The notes: generated from the sequence alone by a model not told the origin. A DNA stretch of 64,000 bases from Trogon surrucura (GCA_020746105.1 CM036618.1:90514122-90578121), one strand, 5' to 3'. Positions 11,801 to 25,904 are shown, counted from the first letter of the stretch. Numbers and translations: made by a program.

Positions 11801-14800
11801 GTGAATGTGAAAACAGAGGTTAACAGAGAGCAGGTTGTCTGATAGCTAAGGTTGAAAAGAGCAAGCTGCTACAGTAGAACACAGGCAAAGCCTAAAATAA
11901 ATACATAGACTTAGTGACTGGAAGAGTAAAGTCGGTCCTAAACACTTGTGCTGCATTCTGGGGAATCATTCTACCAAAATTTTTTTGACTCACTTCCTAA
12001 ACAGAATTTTGTGATAACACAATACAGCTTTTTCATTTGCGGGACAGATAAGTTCATTTGCACACTATCCCAATCACAGTGAGAACTGTACTTCTGTATC
12101 TCTCATTCCTTCCTCTTGCTGCCTTCAACACACACTTTACAAAGACCCTGCATTAATGTTCAGTGGAAACAGAAATGAAGTCCAGTCTGTGATGCTCTGC
12201 TGAAGCTGTTGTAGTCCTTTTTCAAACAGGTAGAGTAGAAGACAGTAGGGAAAGAGGCTATAGACAGGGCAGCAGCTGGGAGGATAATATGTCAAATGGC
12301 AGAATAACACTGGTAGCGATAGAATTAAAGTGTTTATCTCTTCAACACAAAAGTAACAACATCCATTGTCTCTGCTTGTCCATATTGTTGAGAATATGTT
12401 TTGTGTGAGAAATTGCCACCTCCTTCTTCAATAGAAGGTAAGAAAATGCTTTAAGATTTCACCAGAATTAGTACAGCATTTTGGAAATTTTTGTTAGTGT
12501 GTACAAGGTGAGAAACATTTTGGGGCTTATGTTAAGAAATGCTAGCAGGATTTAAGGAAGCAGTTACTAAAAGGATGTAGAGTGACTGTAGAAATATTCT
12601 AACACCTGTAATTGTAACACAGGCCCTCCGGTTTCTAAAGATCCCTAAAGGTAGTGACACACTTGCATAAAATCTACTGGAAGAGAACAAAAATGTACAT
12701 ATTAATAGTTAGATTCATTTAGGAGAGACAATCAATCTCCAGCAGCATTGGTACGTTAATCAATGCTTTTCCACTCAAACTAAACCAGTTCTTGCCAGCA
12801 ACAGACCTCTTCAAGTTGTTCTACCTTGATTGTGGCAAATAGGACAGGGAGGTAATCAGCTATTGGAGCTCACAGTAGCATACCTTGGCTTGTCTCAAAC
12901 AGAACTTTACATAGCTGACCTCAGTTTACCACTGCTGATTTCAGGGGGATTTGTAGAGGGCTTTTCTTGAGGCTCACAGAGCATGTCAGATTTATAATCA
13001 GCATGTAGTACTGCTATGGAGTAGTTGGTGTTGGCTGGCAAAAAACTTACCTTGAAATAAAAAATAGGGATGAAGTACATAAATGATTAAATAGAAATGC
13101 AATATATTTGTGTTTTCATATTTTTGGGGTTAGAAGAATGCACCTATCCTAAATTGTAACGAAGCTCCTCTCCAAACCACTATTAAGAAGTCCAGAATAT
13201 AAACAAGTGTGCTACTCATAAGCCAAATTTCATAAAGCATATATAAAATAGGCAAATTGGCATGAAGAGTCTGTAGTCGGGGATCTGAGTACATGTCAGA
13301 AACTCTTGACTTTTCTTCTTCAAACATTCAAACTCCCAGAAAGCGTCTACAGGAAAGCATAAGGAAAAACTCGAACATGAGGTGAATCAACAGGAAGTCA
13401 GCAGAAAATGGTTGTGAAGTAACTAGGAGATGAGTGGATTAATCTGGCACAAAAGTTGGCAAGATTTTTTTCTGCTTGAGTTTTACTCTCTGAAATTTAA
13501 ACTAAACGTGGAGTCTCCTGTGGGGTGTTTAACCTCCTGCAATCTCATTTGTCTTGGGGAGTAAAATGTTCAGTTGCTTCTAAAGGAAAATCAGTAGTCC
13601 AGCAGCTTAGCTGCAAGCTGCCATTATTCATTAATTGTGAAGGAAAATATGCCAGTTTGATGCTTAACTGGTTTTTAAACATTATTTTTGAATACAGTCA
13701 AAGTAAGCCTCAAAACAAAAAAAAAGTACTTTGAATTGAGAAATCAAAACCCAGGAAATCTCAAGGTAAAACAATTTTTTTCTTTTATTTTTGTGGTTTA
13801 TATTTAGTGATTTTGGTTTATTCCTGAAGGAATAATTTGATAAAACTGAAACAAGATTACAAAAGGTTGAAACATCAATGAATCTATGTTTTCAATGTAA
13901 ACTTTGGCCATATGTTAGAAGTCATAGTAGTTGTAAGAGTTACTGATACATAAAGAGTTATCTCGACAGTTAAGAGCTAGCTTGTCTGATCTGTGTGACT
14001 GTGATTTATGAACACCCTTGGTACATTAAAGCTTGCCACACACTACACCCAGAATCCTTGTTACTAAGTGCATGTCCACTGCCTCTGGTTAACTGGTTGG
14101 AGCATGGATATCAACCAGAGTTTGCTCTTTTTATTCATGCCTTGTGGATGGCACAATGCACTAAGAAGAAAACCACTGTATTCTTCTTAGTCCAGGGACA
14201 ACTGCCTTTTGCTGAGCAGAGAATCTTTTCTTCCTTATGAGCCCATAGGACAATGAAGCTACAAAGTACAATCTGTTTGGTTTTTTTTAAGGAAGCAATG
14301 CAAGATGCAGAGGAAAGAATTTACAATGCTTTTACATTCAGATGCCCTTATTTCTTTATTTTTTTCCTTCTTAAATCTGGTGAGAAAATCCCAGGAAATC
14401 ATGTGCTTATGCTAATATAACATTAAAGTTGATAAATCAAGTTCTCAAATGTCATGAAATGTAGAAGTCAGACTGTAGGTTCAACCTTTCCTCTGGCTCT
14501 TTGCCTCTTTCTTAAAATATAGTCTGTCTTTACGCCCTTATAAATTATTTCTGACTACAGAGGAGTCAGTATAATGCAAACTGGAGTTTTCTACAAAGCT
14601 TTATAAATAGTAAATACATGACAGAAAATGCATGACAGCTGGGCTGTATAAGGAAAGGAGTAATTTACTCACAAACAGTTCCGTATGTTCTTTCTTGCTT
14701 TTCAGTTTGGCGTGATCGTCACTCCGTCTTGATCATCTCTGTCATTATTCATGCAGGGAGATTTTAGATATCATTGGTGTTGTGGAGGGCTGTCCCTCCC

Positions 14801-15744
14801 AGAGATACAGATATTTGTGTGCAAATGAAAGTATTCATATGTGAACTCAAGCATTCATTTCTTCCTGCCAAGACTGCTGGCTACTGAAGATGAGCCTTTC
14901 TGGCCTCAAAGGAAAGAAGTGGAAATCCTTGGAAGTAAGAAAGTCTTTAAGACCTTCCACATCTTTCTTCTTCCCTCACTGAGTAAAGCCCTTGCAGAAC
15001 AGCAGAGGAGGTATATTACAAATGGGGCTGTTTCAAATGCACACATACAGCAGTTTCATAGGAGAGGGTCATGTTGGGCTCTAAGCTCTGTCAAATTCCC
15101 AGGCCAGCATCGATGTCATTTTCCTTATAATCTGTCTCAAACTGGGAAAAGAAACTTGATGGAATACAGACTTTGTGGCTGCTCGTGTGTGTGCGCGAAA
15201 TCTCTCTTTTTTCAGAGGAGGCTGTTATCTGCTGGATGAATGGCAAAGAATCTCGAAGATGACATGCCCCACAATGACAGTCTTATGTAAACAGTACTCT
15301 CCAGGCTCCATTAGAAATGTAAGTATCCTCCTACAAGAGGGAGAGAAACTAGACTGTGGATATAAGGATAGATATAGACTGTCATATACAGACTTTCTGA
15401 AGATTGCTTTTGGATTACCATTATTATATAATTAATTTAAACAAAGTGCTTCGGCAGAGCTACCTACTTTGTCATGTAGGCACCTACTGAGTAAAATTTC
15501 CAAGTATGATTATATTATAGTCCTTTTCTTACAGAGTGAAAATGCTTCTGGTTTGAAATGGTGCAGCTGGTATCTACTTGGGGAATGCAGAGTACACAGA
15601 AGAAATGTACTTTAGTTTCCACCACTTTAAAAAAATCACCTGAGACAGATGATTCACCAAGGTAACTGCATCATAAGATTGCCACAGAAATAAATTTGAA
15701 GCTCAGAATTTAATGGGAGATTATATGGAGGAAACCAGAGGACA
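8881..15744. other. Mostly unique non-coding sequence
   Basis: I found no recognisable gene. It contains an 11-bp-stem hairpin at 14160-14191. The open frame 14841-15239 (132 codons) has no recognisable domain, and I do not call it a gene. The rest is AT-rich single-copy-looking DNA with short homopolymer runs. Confidence 0.55.
14160..14191. repeat. Inverted repeat, 11-bp perfect arms
   Basis: The arms are ACTAAGAAGAA and its exact complement, around a 10-nt loop. No function is assigned. Confidence 0.6.
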
Positions 15745-15990
15745 CGATATTAGATATTAGGAAGAAATTCTTCACCATGAGGGTGATGAAGCACTGGAAC
15801 AGTTTGCCCGAGGAAGCTGTGGATGCCCCATCGCTGGAGGTGTTCAAGGTCAGGTTGGATGAAGCTTTGAGCAACCCAGGCTAGTGGGAGAGGTCCACAG
15901 GTCCACAGTTCCTGCCCACAGAAGGGGCGTTGGAACTAGGTGATCTTCAAGATCCCTTCCAACCTTAACCATTCTATGATTCTGTGATTC
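15745..15990 (+). mobile_element. CR1 LINE 3' end fragment
   Basis: The fragment holds the last codons of CR1 ORF2 (the region reading like RKKFFTMRV-KHWNSLP in CR1 proteins; here around 15758-15830), then the 3' UTR with the TAGGTGATCTTCAAGATCCCTTCCAACC-type block. It ends with ATTCTATGATTCTGTGATTC at 15971-15990. It is strongly 5'-truncated. A short CCACAG-containing duplication within the UTR (about 15893-15909) is specific to this copy. Confidence 0.9.
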
Positions 15991-18900
15991 CTCCTTTAGC
16001 ACTGATCCACGGACACTAAGCCTTGTTAGAGATGGTGTGAGCTGCAGTCCTTAACTTCTCTCTCTCTTCATACCAGGTGCTCCATGCCTGTGGCTTCACC
16101 CTGGGGCCAAGGAATCCCATTCCTGCCCTACATCCAGGTCAGCCCACTCAGCAGTGCCGCACATTAGCGGAAAACTCGCCTTATCTTTGAACACAGAAAG
16201 AGGAGAGGAGAGGTCTAGAGGTTTTTAGCAATCACATCTGTTCTGTATACAACTAACCTTCCCCAGACCATTGTCCATGAAGCTATGGGGAGATAAATGA
16301 TATCCTGGATATACCCCATCTAAATATGAATACACCATGTTAGAAAGAAGTCAACTGGCTAAGGTTAACAATTATGTGATAACATCTACTGAGGTTTCTC
16401 AGGCTCCTGAGAGCAATTTTCATCACATAAGTAAGCACAGTATTATTATATCTGTGGCTGGGCACTCTTGAAATTTTGATAGCTTTCGTTCAGATACTTA
16501 TCTCTGGATGCAAAGAGAAATTTTACAATCGCACCAATAGACAGTTGTTCCAGTTTTAAATAAACTATCTCTATTTTAGTCAAAGATGTGATACATTCTG
16601 CTCGGTAGCAAGTACCTGCTGCATGAACGTTTTTGAGTCCATTCTTTGTGGAATTATTTTTACATGCTGTTCATAAGGCTGTGTACTTGCCCTGAGGATA
16701 TATTCAAGGTGAAAACTTGCTTTATGTTTTGCATTTTGCATCTGTATTGCAGATCAGGAGGGTGAAAGATACCTTCAGGTGTTACGGGGAGGCCAGAGAG
16801 CCTGTTCTACCACAGGGTTTCCTCCTGAGCCAGCCAGGCTGAAAGAGGGTGTAGAACTCATAGACCTTCCTCCACCAGCGTAATACACTGGTGAAAGGAA
16901 AGAAAGCCTGAGCATTGCTAGAGGAAAGGATACCTCACCGCGGAATGAACCGTCACAAATCATTTCCTACTCCTGTTGTGTGGACAAGCTCTGCTCCGAG
17001 GCTCAGTGTTCTGGGTACTTCCACCACAGTCTTCAATTTGGGCATTACACAAGGCATGATTTAGCCTAATGTGAACAACTCTCTGGCAAGCCATTTTTTG
17101 GACATAAGCCTGTTGGTATATCATAACGTTATGTTTGAGTTCTCTTCCATTAAATGCAATTCTATGCATCTTAAATTATTTCAGACAGTTTCCTTTAACA
17201 TTAACTAGAATTAACATTTACATTGTGATATATTGCAAATGACAGCTGTTCGAGCAACTTTTTCCCCCAAGAACTATATTGCTTAGCAGCCAGCTAACCT
17301 CAGAATTTTGGGGAATTTTTATATAATGTTGTTTCCAATCAAAATAAATGTGTTCAGTTTTCCTATAGGCAGTGGCATTAAGTAAGTTACACAGCTCAGT
17401 CATGTTCCCGCTAAAATCGGTGGCAAATCTCCCACTGACTTCATGGGAGCAGGATTTAGATCATGGTTGATTTACTTTAACATTCATAGAAATTATGGGT
17501 TAACCTCTAAAAGTAGGGAAATTTCAGCCACATAAGCCTCCAAAGACCTAGATGTTTAAAACATATCTCTTGCTACTACTTATACGTCATTCCGTGTACC
17601 CTTAGTCTGCCCTTCATATGCTTTCATTAATTGCACAGAAATGTTTGTGAAAACAACTGGAATAATTAATGCTTGTTTGGGGGAGCAACTGCAATCAGCA
17701 GGAAGGAGAAGTTTACCTACTCCCTTTTCTCCACACCAAGAAACCAATCTTTTGAAGGTTAGCTGCCAAAGTAAAACCCAGAGAGGGGTTTTTGCATGTT
17801 TAACCACACCAATGCACGAATTTAAAATTCCCTTCTTGTCCCCCTAGATCCAGAGATGTGTAAAATACCTAGCCTCCTCACCAACATCCTATCTTCTGCC
17901 AGAAAAAAAAAAGCATTTCCAGCTGTATGATATTTTGCGCACCCTTTTTTTTTCCCATAGATTGTTGCTGGTTTTAGCTGTGCACCAAACTTTTACCCAT
18001 CAGGTCTGCTATTCCCCACCTCAAGCAACAAGTGCTGTGAGAAGTCGCTTTACACAGAGGAGCCCTGCCCTAAGGAAATACTTGAGTCCTGATCCACGCT
18101 GAGAGGGTGAGGAACCTCTCCATGCAATCCCTCCAAGCCTTTTTTTTAACAAAGAGACTTCTCTCAGGAGAGTGTGTATAGGATAATCCTTCCTGGTCTC
18201 CGCAGCAGCTTATGAGGAACAGTGTTACTCAACATGATCAAAAAGTTTCAGGAGACTCTAACCTTTAAGACCGCATAAACTACCTAATTTCTGCAGAAAC
18301 CCCAAGAGACAACATACCTCCACAGCATGAGTCCCTCTCTTCAAGGAAAGGATTGGTGATTTGTTGCAGGCCCAAACCAACAGTAAATATCAATATTTCT
18401 TGCCTGACTCAGCTGCTCTACTTAGTGTATTGATCTGCCCTTGTCTTCCCATTCCTATTCCTATGCACCGAGGGAGGACAAATAAGCAGGTTCACAGCAT
18501 TTATTTATGTCAGCTCACCCCAACACCAGTCCCAGGGGCACAACAAGAATTCTTATTTCTTCCCTCGCCTTTGCAGGGGTGCAAAATGCAAGTCACAGTC
18601 TAGCCTACCACACTCTACTTAATGTTTATGAATAAAATATGTGAATGTAGAAACCTGGAAAGGTCATTGGAAAGGGCACAGGGGGCATAAGTCACCTGCA
18701 GCCCTGAATGCCACAGTGCCTCCACCCACACCATTAGCTGGGGAAAACCCCACAACTTCTCTCCTTCATTGCATCCTGCACTGGTGGGTAGTACTTTTAC
18801 AAAAGAAGTGCAATCGCTTCCCACCATTCAGATTACTTACAGGAATAATGTTAGGAAACGTATAAGAAAAAAAGAAATTAAAATCATGGTATTTTTTTAG

Positions 18901-20580
18901 GTTCAGATCAGTTAACAATATTACATTTCTGTCTTAAAATCTGAATTCTTTGCTGCAACTTGGCAACTCTAGCACATATTTTTAAATGCCAGAAATCCCT
19001 TCTGTGTCCAAACCGATAAAGAATAATACTAATAATTTTCCTGTAGCAGTAGAAGAAATACCCAAGGCAATAAAATACTACAAAAGGATGTTTTCCTCAC
19101 TAAATTTCATAAAAACTTGAAGGCTTAGTAGATTTCAGTTCTTTTTTCAGTAGATATTTACAGAAAATGAGGAAAAAGGTCATTTTTGTTATTTTCAGGT
19201 GCACCTTTTTTCTTACAATGCTAAGAATCTTGCACAGTACACCAGGTAGAATTCTTGCCTTTAAAAAACACAGTGGCTTTTTAGCTAAAAATTATTACCC
19301 CTCTGGTAAAAAAAAAATTAACCACACAAATTGTGCTTAGTAGTGAAATGCAAAATTACAGAATAAAATAGTCCCCTTTAACAACATTTATTGCTTATTT
19401 TGTTCCACAATTATTAGAAGCCAACCCAAGAGAAGGAGCATAAAATAGACATGAAATAAAATCGAAACCTTGTGTATTATAATTACATATACATATAATT
19501 ACATGTTACAAAATAATTCAAAACTCACACCGAAAAATCCAGTCAAATCCTTCAATAGAAACTGTAACACACCAAAACAACCCAAAATGTTTAAAAGTAA
19601 TATTTTTAGTTTTCTTTAATTTTATAATCAAAATCTATCTTTTATTTACTGTTTCATAGCATGCTAATATTAGTGCAAAATATATGAGGACTCTAATAAC
19701 AGGAATTGGTTGTATTATCATAGGAATATTCAGGCTTTGCAAAACATCAGTTCCTCGTGATTCTAATGTGACTATAAGTGCTTTTAGAAATCACTTTGGA
19801 TTTGCCTTTGAAATCTTAGTTTTAAACGGCAAGAGAGAAACCTAACAGCTTTTAAAAATGCCGACTGCTGCTACAGGTTTAGAGGCTTGTCATAAAGTAT
19901 AAATATAATAACTAGCAGAGGGGGCTGAATTAACCACAGTGATACAGCAGATGTTCAAAATACCTTGTTTTCCTTCAATTTTGGATGCAGAAATTCATTT
20001 AGAAAGAAAGAGTGAGTAACAAAGATTTCCCACTCTTCTGTTATTGAATCATCCTGAATGACAGTGAAGCTGTGTACATTAAAATTCTTGAGTCTTTAGT
20101 ACTACTTTTTCTTTCTTTACCGTGAAAACAAAATTTCTAGGTTAATGGAGAGCTAAAATATTCTACACTCTTCCCAAGTTAGAAAATAACCTGAAACAGA
20201 GACCCAAAAGAACTTTTCACTCCGTTCCAACATGCAGTGCCTGTGCAATCCACATTTTAATAGTATTTACTAGACTTCAGTTAATGTTTCTATAGGTAAC
20301 AACCAGTTAGTGTGCTTATTCATCAATTTACATTACCTTTTACACTGATCATCAAAAAAACAAATTAGAAATCAATCACTCCATATTTGCAGTGGGATGT
20401 GGTAATTAAAATCTCCCACCACGGGAGCTTAGACTTTGCTGGGCCTTCTGAGAACTATTTTACTCCCAAAAATAATTAGTTCTATACAATTTCTATAATT
20501 GGTATACAACACTCTACTATTTTAAAAAAAAAGTGAAATAGGAATGCAGCATTGATCCTAGTGTGGTTTGTTTTTGTTTT
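15991..20580. other. Mostly unique non-coding sequence
   Basis: No gene was recognised. An ancient-repeat trace lies at 17421-17460. The stretch 18000-18800 is somewhat less AT-rich but has no coding pattern I recognise. Confidence 0.5.
17421..17460 (+). repeat. Likely ancient amniote interspersed repeat relic
   Basis: The pattern around TCCCACTGACTTCATGGGAG followed by CAGGATTTAG resembles a short motif (CCCATTGACTTCAATGGGAG...CAGGATT) that recurs across reptile and bird genomes as an old dispersed repeat. I cannot name the family with certainty. Confidence 0.35.
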
Positions 20581-20596
20581 TTTTTTTCACTTTCAG

Positions 20597-20938
20597 GAAT
20601 CCCCTTCTGTAAATGTACTTAGGAATTACAGTAAGGTAGTTCCCTGGAAGGACACAGATTTTGGGAGCTGCGAGCAGCCTGTGAGAAGCTGGTCCACACA
20701 GGATCTTACACAGGATAATTTCACTGTTCCTGAACTTAAAACGTTTCCCAGCCCTTCCCTCCAGTCTGCATTCATTCAGATGGAATGAACAGAATGAAGT
20801 TTGACCAAACATGGGGAAGTTCCAAAGCCTGCATCCATCAGCTAAACTCTATTGAAGTCAATGAGCCAGTTTATCCTGGCTGAGATACTGGCCCCTAATC
20901 TCTATAAAAGAGTTAATCTGCACACTTGGTGCAATAAA
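20597..20938 (+). other. Candidate 3'-terminal exon (weak)
   Basis: A long T-rich tract ends in TTTCAG at 20591-20596. The sequence after it is open for 63 codons (begins ESPSVNVLRN, ends SAFIQME) to a TGA at 20786-20788. An AATAAA follows at 20933-20938. This order (acceptor, short coding stretch, stop, polyadenylation signal) is what a terminal exon looks like. I do not recognise the peptide, no upstream exon is evident, and an ancient-repeat motif lies in the putative UTR. Chance or a lncRNA exon remains likely. Confidence 0.2.
20847..20899 (+). repeat. Likely ancient amniote interspersed repeat relic
   Basis: ATTGAAGTCAATG is followed by CAGTTTATCC and GGCTGAGATACTGGCCCC. This matches in order a common old dispersed motif of sauropsid genomes (ATTGAAGTCAATGG..CAGTTTACACC.GCTGAGGATCTGGCCC). 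The family is unnamed here. Confidence 0.4.
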
Positions 20939-23900
20939 ACCCCAACAAAGCTGTGAAATTTCCACTTCCAGGTTGGATAAATCTGGGGAGGTCAGCCATG
21001 GATGAAAGCAGCCCAGCTCTCAGTGCCAGAAGGAGAAGGAAGGGTCTCCTCCAGTGCTGCGGTTGGGCATTATCACATGAAAGGCAGCAAGTGATGCCCT
21101 GGGAAGTATTAATCTGGAGTCTCTTCTACTAGAGCCAGGCGTCCATGTATGTAAACGAACATGTAGCTCAATGCCAGGTGTTGGCTAAACCATCCACCGA
21201 ACACAAGCTTTCATGTATTTATTTATGCAATGTCTGCAGTGTATTTAAAGGTCAGTGTGGATTACCTCAACTTGATATCACCTGGAAATTTCTGTTAACC
21301 AAAAGTGCTTAACTTGCATGTTGTTCCTCAAGCTAATGAGAAGTGTTAGCTTCCACAAAGGTGCCCTTCAGCTCACTTTCCTGCATCCTCTGTTTATAGA
21401 TATGTCTTGAGAGTTCTTGTATTTCACATTTCTAATACAACTTCTGCAAGTGTGAAAGACCATCTGATTAAAATGCTTTTGTTAGCCCAACTCTAGAAGA
21501 AGATATCATTTATTACAGGCTTTCTTGTGTCTGTTAATACTGGGCTTTGTTCTGGTGTTTATTTATTTTCAATATTTTTCCTTTGTCATATTTCCCTCAT
21601 TTCTTCCAGTGTGGTTTAAAAGAAAGACTGCTAACAACATTGCCTATTGCTGGTTTTGGTCACAAAGGTGACAAAGGAACAAAAAGCTTGACAAAAAACC
21701 AAATCATTAATTCTTCATTAGTCTGTGTTCTCATTTACATCAGGCTTAATTCAAAACCATATTTGTATTTCATATTGTGCCTGTGTAAATGACTACATAG
21801 GTGCAGAGAAATACGAAGTCTGCCCTAATAAACAGAATGTTCAGATCATCCAGAGCACTGTTACCCAGGAGACCAGTTCTGCAGTGAGGTTAAAGGAAAC
21901 AACTGCAAGGGAAGTCTCACCTTGAGTTAATGATGCAAGACACAACAGATTTTAAAAGTGAAATTTACAGAATAATAGGTACATTGAGTCAAATTGTGCT
22001 TACAACTGAATAGACAGAAATGCATATAAATGGACTCAGTGTTTCACATCTCAGGATAATACATGTGGGATTAACCTCAGATAATCTACCTTCTGGACTG
22101 CTAAAGGCGGGGTACTTTTTATTTTCTTTTTAAAAAAAAAGTATTTTCTAGTAAAACCACCCTCATATAGCTTGTCACATCAGCACAGTCTCACTGAATT
22201 GATTACAGTGTGACAAGTGGATCACTGGATTGAAAGCATGCTGTGAAGGGAAAGGAAGGGGTAATTATCAGTATAATCCACTAACTGGTTGAAAATCCAA
22301 AGGGAAAAGGCCTCTGGGAGTGAAAGCAGAATGTGACTTCTGAGAGATGCTATGAAGGTGGTGAGCTGTGAAGAGAGATTTCCTGGGAGGAGCTGGGTAG
22401 TGATGGTTGAGCCAGGCGCCTCCATGGGGGTAGAACTGTGTGAAAGGGGTTTTTCTGTGGATCCCTAGATCCCAGTTTGGGGCAAACAGTGAGGTGACAG
22501 GTAGTGGGTGATGGCCAGGCAGCAGTCTGGCAGCTGGAGGATGCCTGCTCTAGGCAAAACACAATCTGTCCAGGACCACACAGGCATCTCACTCCTTCAG
22601 CAGCTTGACCTGTTTTGCCCAGATAATTTATTACTTAACCCCTCAGCCCAAATACAGACTGGTTAAGTCCTTCCTCTTTGTGATCCTGTTGAAACAGTCT
22701 GTATTTTCTTGTCTCTTTTATACTGACAATTCTATCATTGGGGAATGATATCTTTATTCTCAGAGATCATCTAGAAAATCTTGTTCTCTTTCCTGAATGC
22801 TTTCCCTTTGACTTATTTTGCTGTTCTTCTACCATTTTTGCCTTCTTTCTCTTTGTTTACTCTGCATACCGTATCACTATTTCAGCTCATTTTCTCTTAC
22901 TTTGATCTCTTGTGCCCATTCCCGCAACAAATGTAATTTTCAAGAACCATGATTTTGGGGTACTGACTCTCCTATCTTATCTCTTTTCTTCAATGTTCAG
23001 AGTTGCAATATTTTCTCTTTTCAATGCTCCTCACTTTTCACTTGATTTTACTGTTCCTTTTCTCTTATGCTTTTCTTGCCCTAACAATTTGTGATTATAT
23101 ATTTCCTCTGCTACACACATCACTTTATTTTTGATTTTGTTCTGAACTAAAACAGGAGGTAAAGTCAAAGTTGTCCTCCACCTCACTTTTCTGGACATGC
23201 TTTACTTTTGACCCCTTTTAACACAGTTATGCAGTCCTACTCTACAACACTTACTAAATCTAGTAATTCCTGTTTTTACAAACTTTGCTTTACCCTCTTT
23301 CACCCCCATTCTCTGTCCTTTCTTCAGAATTATAACTTGAGTAACTTCAACTATGCGATGATATCCACAGAGAGACTCTCAAAGTAAAACATTTCTGGCA
23401 TGGTCATCCACACTTTTAAATAGGGGTTTGCACAATTAATGTCTTGCAGTATTCCCATAAGACAAACCATTTACTTTCCATTTAATGAGTGCCCGTTCTC
23501 ATCCAATAATATTATTGACTACTTTTTCCAAGCAGTTGTGAACACCCACCTAAAATCTGAGGACATTGTTGGCTTCAGAAAGCAATGTTTCTGAGAGAAA
23601 TGAGGCTTTTTTTTTTTTTCTTTGATCTACCTGGCTCAAAAGAAAATAAGTGCTGACAATGTCTTAATGCTGTAAATAAAGTTGTGGAAAATTAATGCTG
23701 ATGCTGGACTTCTCCATCCTGTGAAAGTCTAGATGTTCAACCATGAGGGATAGAACTTATTTTCAAGATAACAATGCAGGTTGAGAATTTTCGATGTTGC
23801 AAATTTTCCGAGGTAACACCCTCCTGAGAAAACAGGACAAACAGATTAATTTTTCTGTATTATACCAAGTAATTGAGTGTTTTCTCAGTACTTTTGAAAA

Positions 23901-25900
23901 CTAGTTATGTGGCTGGATTTCGCTGTTCATTGACTTTGGCATTAAGTGTTCTCTCATATACAGTTTTTCTCAGGTTCTTATAGCTTTTATATAGTCTATA
24001 TTGATTTACTCTATATTTTATAAAGATATCTCGTGCCACATGTTTTTTGCTGTCTTATAGTTTCAGTAAGTAGCAGATGCATCTCAAACCTATGTCTCCC
24101 TAGAATGCAACTCTCCCTTCCACTGGCACTGGTAATGTTATAAAATAGCAGTGATTAGTCTCTGTCACTGTAAAGCACTTAACCCATTTTTGCCAGTCCA
24201 GCCTCAGTTTCCATAGAAACGAAAGACAGTAACACAGAAGACAGAACTCTTTTTTTTTTTTTTTTAAACTTTTGTTAGATTTCAGCTGCTTTCCAACTTC
24301 ATTCACAAAGCCCCTCTTCCTCCACAATTTTTTCTTAGACCTATAGATTTGGGGATTTGGGAAGATTCAGTCATCTCAGGGTTTCATTTTGCTGCATCTG
24401 TATTTAAAGGAAAATTGTGGCCGGCAAAACTTGACAGGATGATAGACTTGGATATTGGAGTCCTGAGTTAATTCACAAAGTGGCCTGAAGTCAGTTTCTC
24501 AGAGATAAATTGAAGCCTTAGTGGAACCTGTTGCTACTGTAATTTACCAGGAGTAGGACAGATGCAAGCTATTACCTAGATTATCGCTTTTATAATATTA
24601 AGATACAAGTACAGAGATGACTAGAAGCATATACAGTCAAATTACATTTGGGTTATTTTGTCCTTAGAAGGAGGGTTTTGGCCTTTCTGAGGAAATGGTA
24701 ATACATTCAAAGCCATGTGAAATATATGCACCCTACTGCATTAAGGATTGTTGAAAAGACATCTTGATTATATTGCCATGACTTTAGCCCAGAAAGCTTG
24801 TGTTAAAATTTCAAAAATTAAATATGTCAAATCAGATCAGTGGTCTGTCTGTATAGACAAGTACTTTTAAAGGTCACAAAGGTGAACCAGTCACAAAACA
24901 TTATTTAGCTCATAGTAATGCTAAGGACAAGTGTTATACTACAAGAATAAGTTGAGTTTTTCTATGAAAAACTTGTTCATTAATAGAAATGTGATTTTTT
25001 TCATCTTTTTTTTTTTTTCCTTACTGATAACTTTATGACAAAAGTTGCTGGGGACAAATCAGATACCCAAAGTAACAGATTCTGTTCAAAGTCTGACCAA
25101 TCATATAAACCACTAATGGAATAGGCTGTCATGTTACCCAGACAATGAGAAAAGTCTCTAAAATAGAGGAAACTGATTACTTCATGGGGCTTTGATTCTT
25201 TTCTAATTTGGAAATATAGATGAGAAATAACACATCAACAGAGCTGGATAGGGAAGTTCAGAAGATGCATTTTAATATGTTCTTTTTCCTTCTCCATGTT
25301 TTAAAAAAGCGTTGTGGCCTGCTGAAGCCAAGAAGGTTTGCAACTTTTATCATTACATCTCTTGCTATCTGCATTATGTAATATTTAGGATTTCTCATTG
25401 TGGACTAAGGTTTCCCTATGACAGGTATAGCACAAATGTATGGCTGTTCCTGCCTTGAAAAGTTGATCACTTTGATTTCAGTGAACATCACCTCAGTGCT
25501 CAGGTGCTGTGTTTCATCTGTTGCTGTTGTAAAGTTGCTTGTTTTCATCACTGACAGGGGAAAATATAGCAACATAGTCAATACACATCTGCATTTTTTT
25601 TACACCACCAAATAATTTATTTTCATATCCATACATATTCCTCCATAAACAGCACACTATGACACTTTATCTTCATTTTACCATTCGTAAAGAAAAAGAA
25701 AGTATTAAAAAGTCTGCTCAGGCTTCTTAGGCTGACTGAGAGCAGCTGCTCTAGGTACAACATCACAGGCAGCCCAGCACTGCAGCAGTGCCATAAAACG
25801 CTGTCCCTGCTTTGCCGTCCGACTTCAAGTAATGAGGACCCAACTGCAAGAGAAGCATAACCGATATATAGGCAGAAGGATTTTAAAATACTTCAGGTTT
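20939..25900. other. Mostly unique non-coding sequence with strand-skewed block
   Basis: No gene was recognised. Roughly 22200-22550 is purine-rich on the plus strand and 22660-23330 is strongly pyrimidine-rich. Homopolymer T runs occur at about 23607-23619 and 24250-24265. The rest is unremarkable AT-rich DNA. Confidence 0.5.
24250..24265. repeat. Poly(T) run, 16 nt
   Basis: This is an uninterrupted T16 followed by AAA. It has no recognisable retrocopy upstream on either strand. Confidence 0.7.
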
Positions 25901-25904
25901 TAAC

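Noticed and set aside
14841..15239. 132-codon open frame, with a donor-like GTAAGT downstream near 15319
   Set aside because: No recognisable domain, no good acceptor in phase, and no promoter or polyadenylation context. The length is within chance for 64 kb.
15445..15470. GTGCTTCGGCAGAGC, reminiscent of the start of U6 snRNA
   Set aside because: Only about a dozen bases fit. The downstream U6 sequence is absent.
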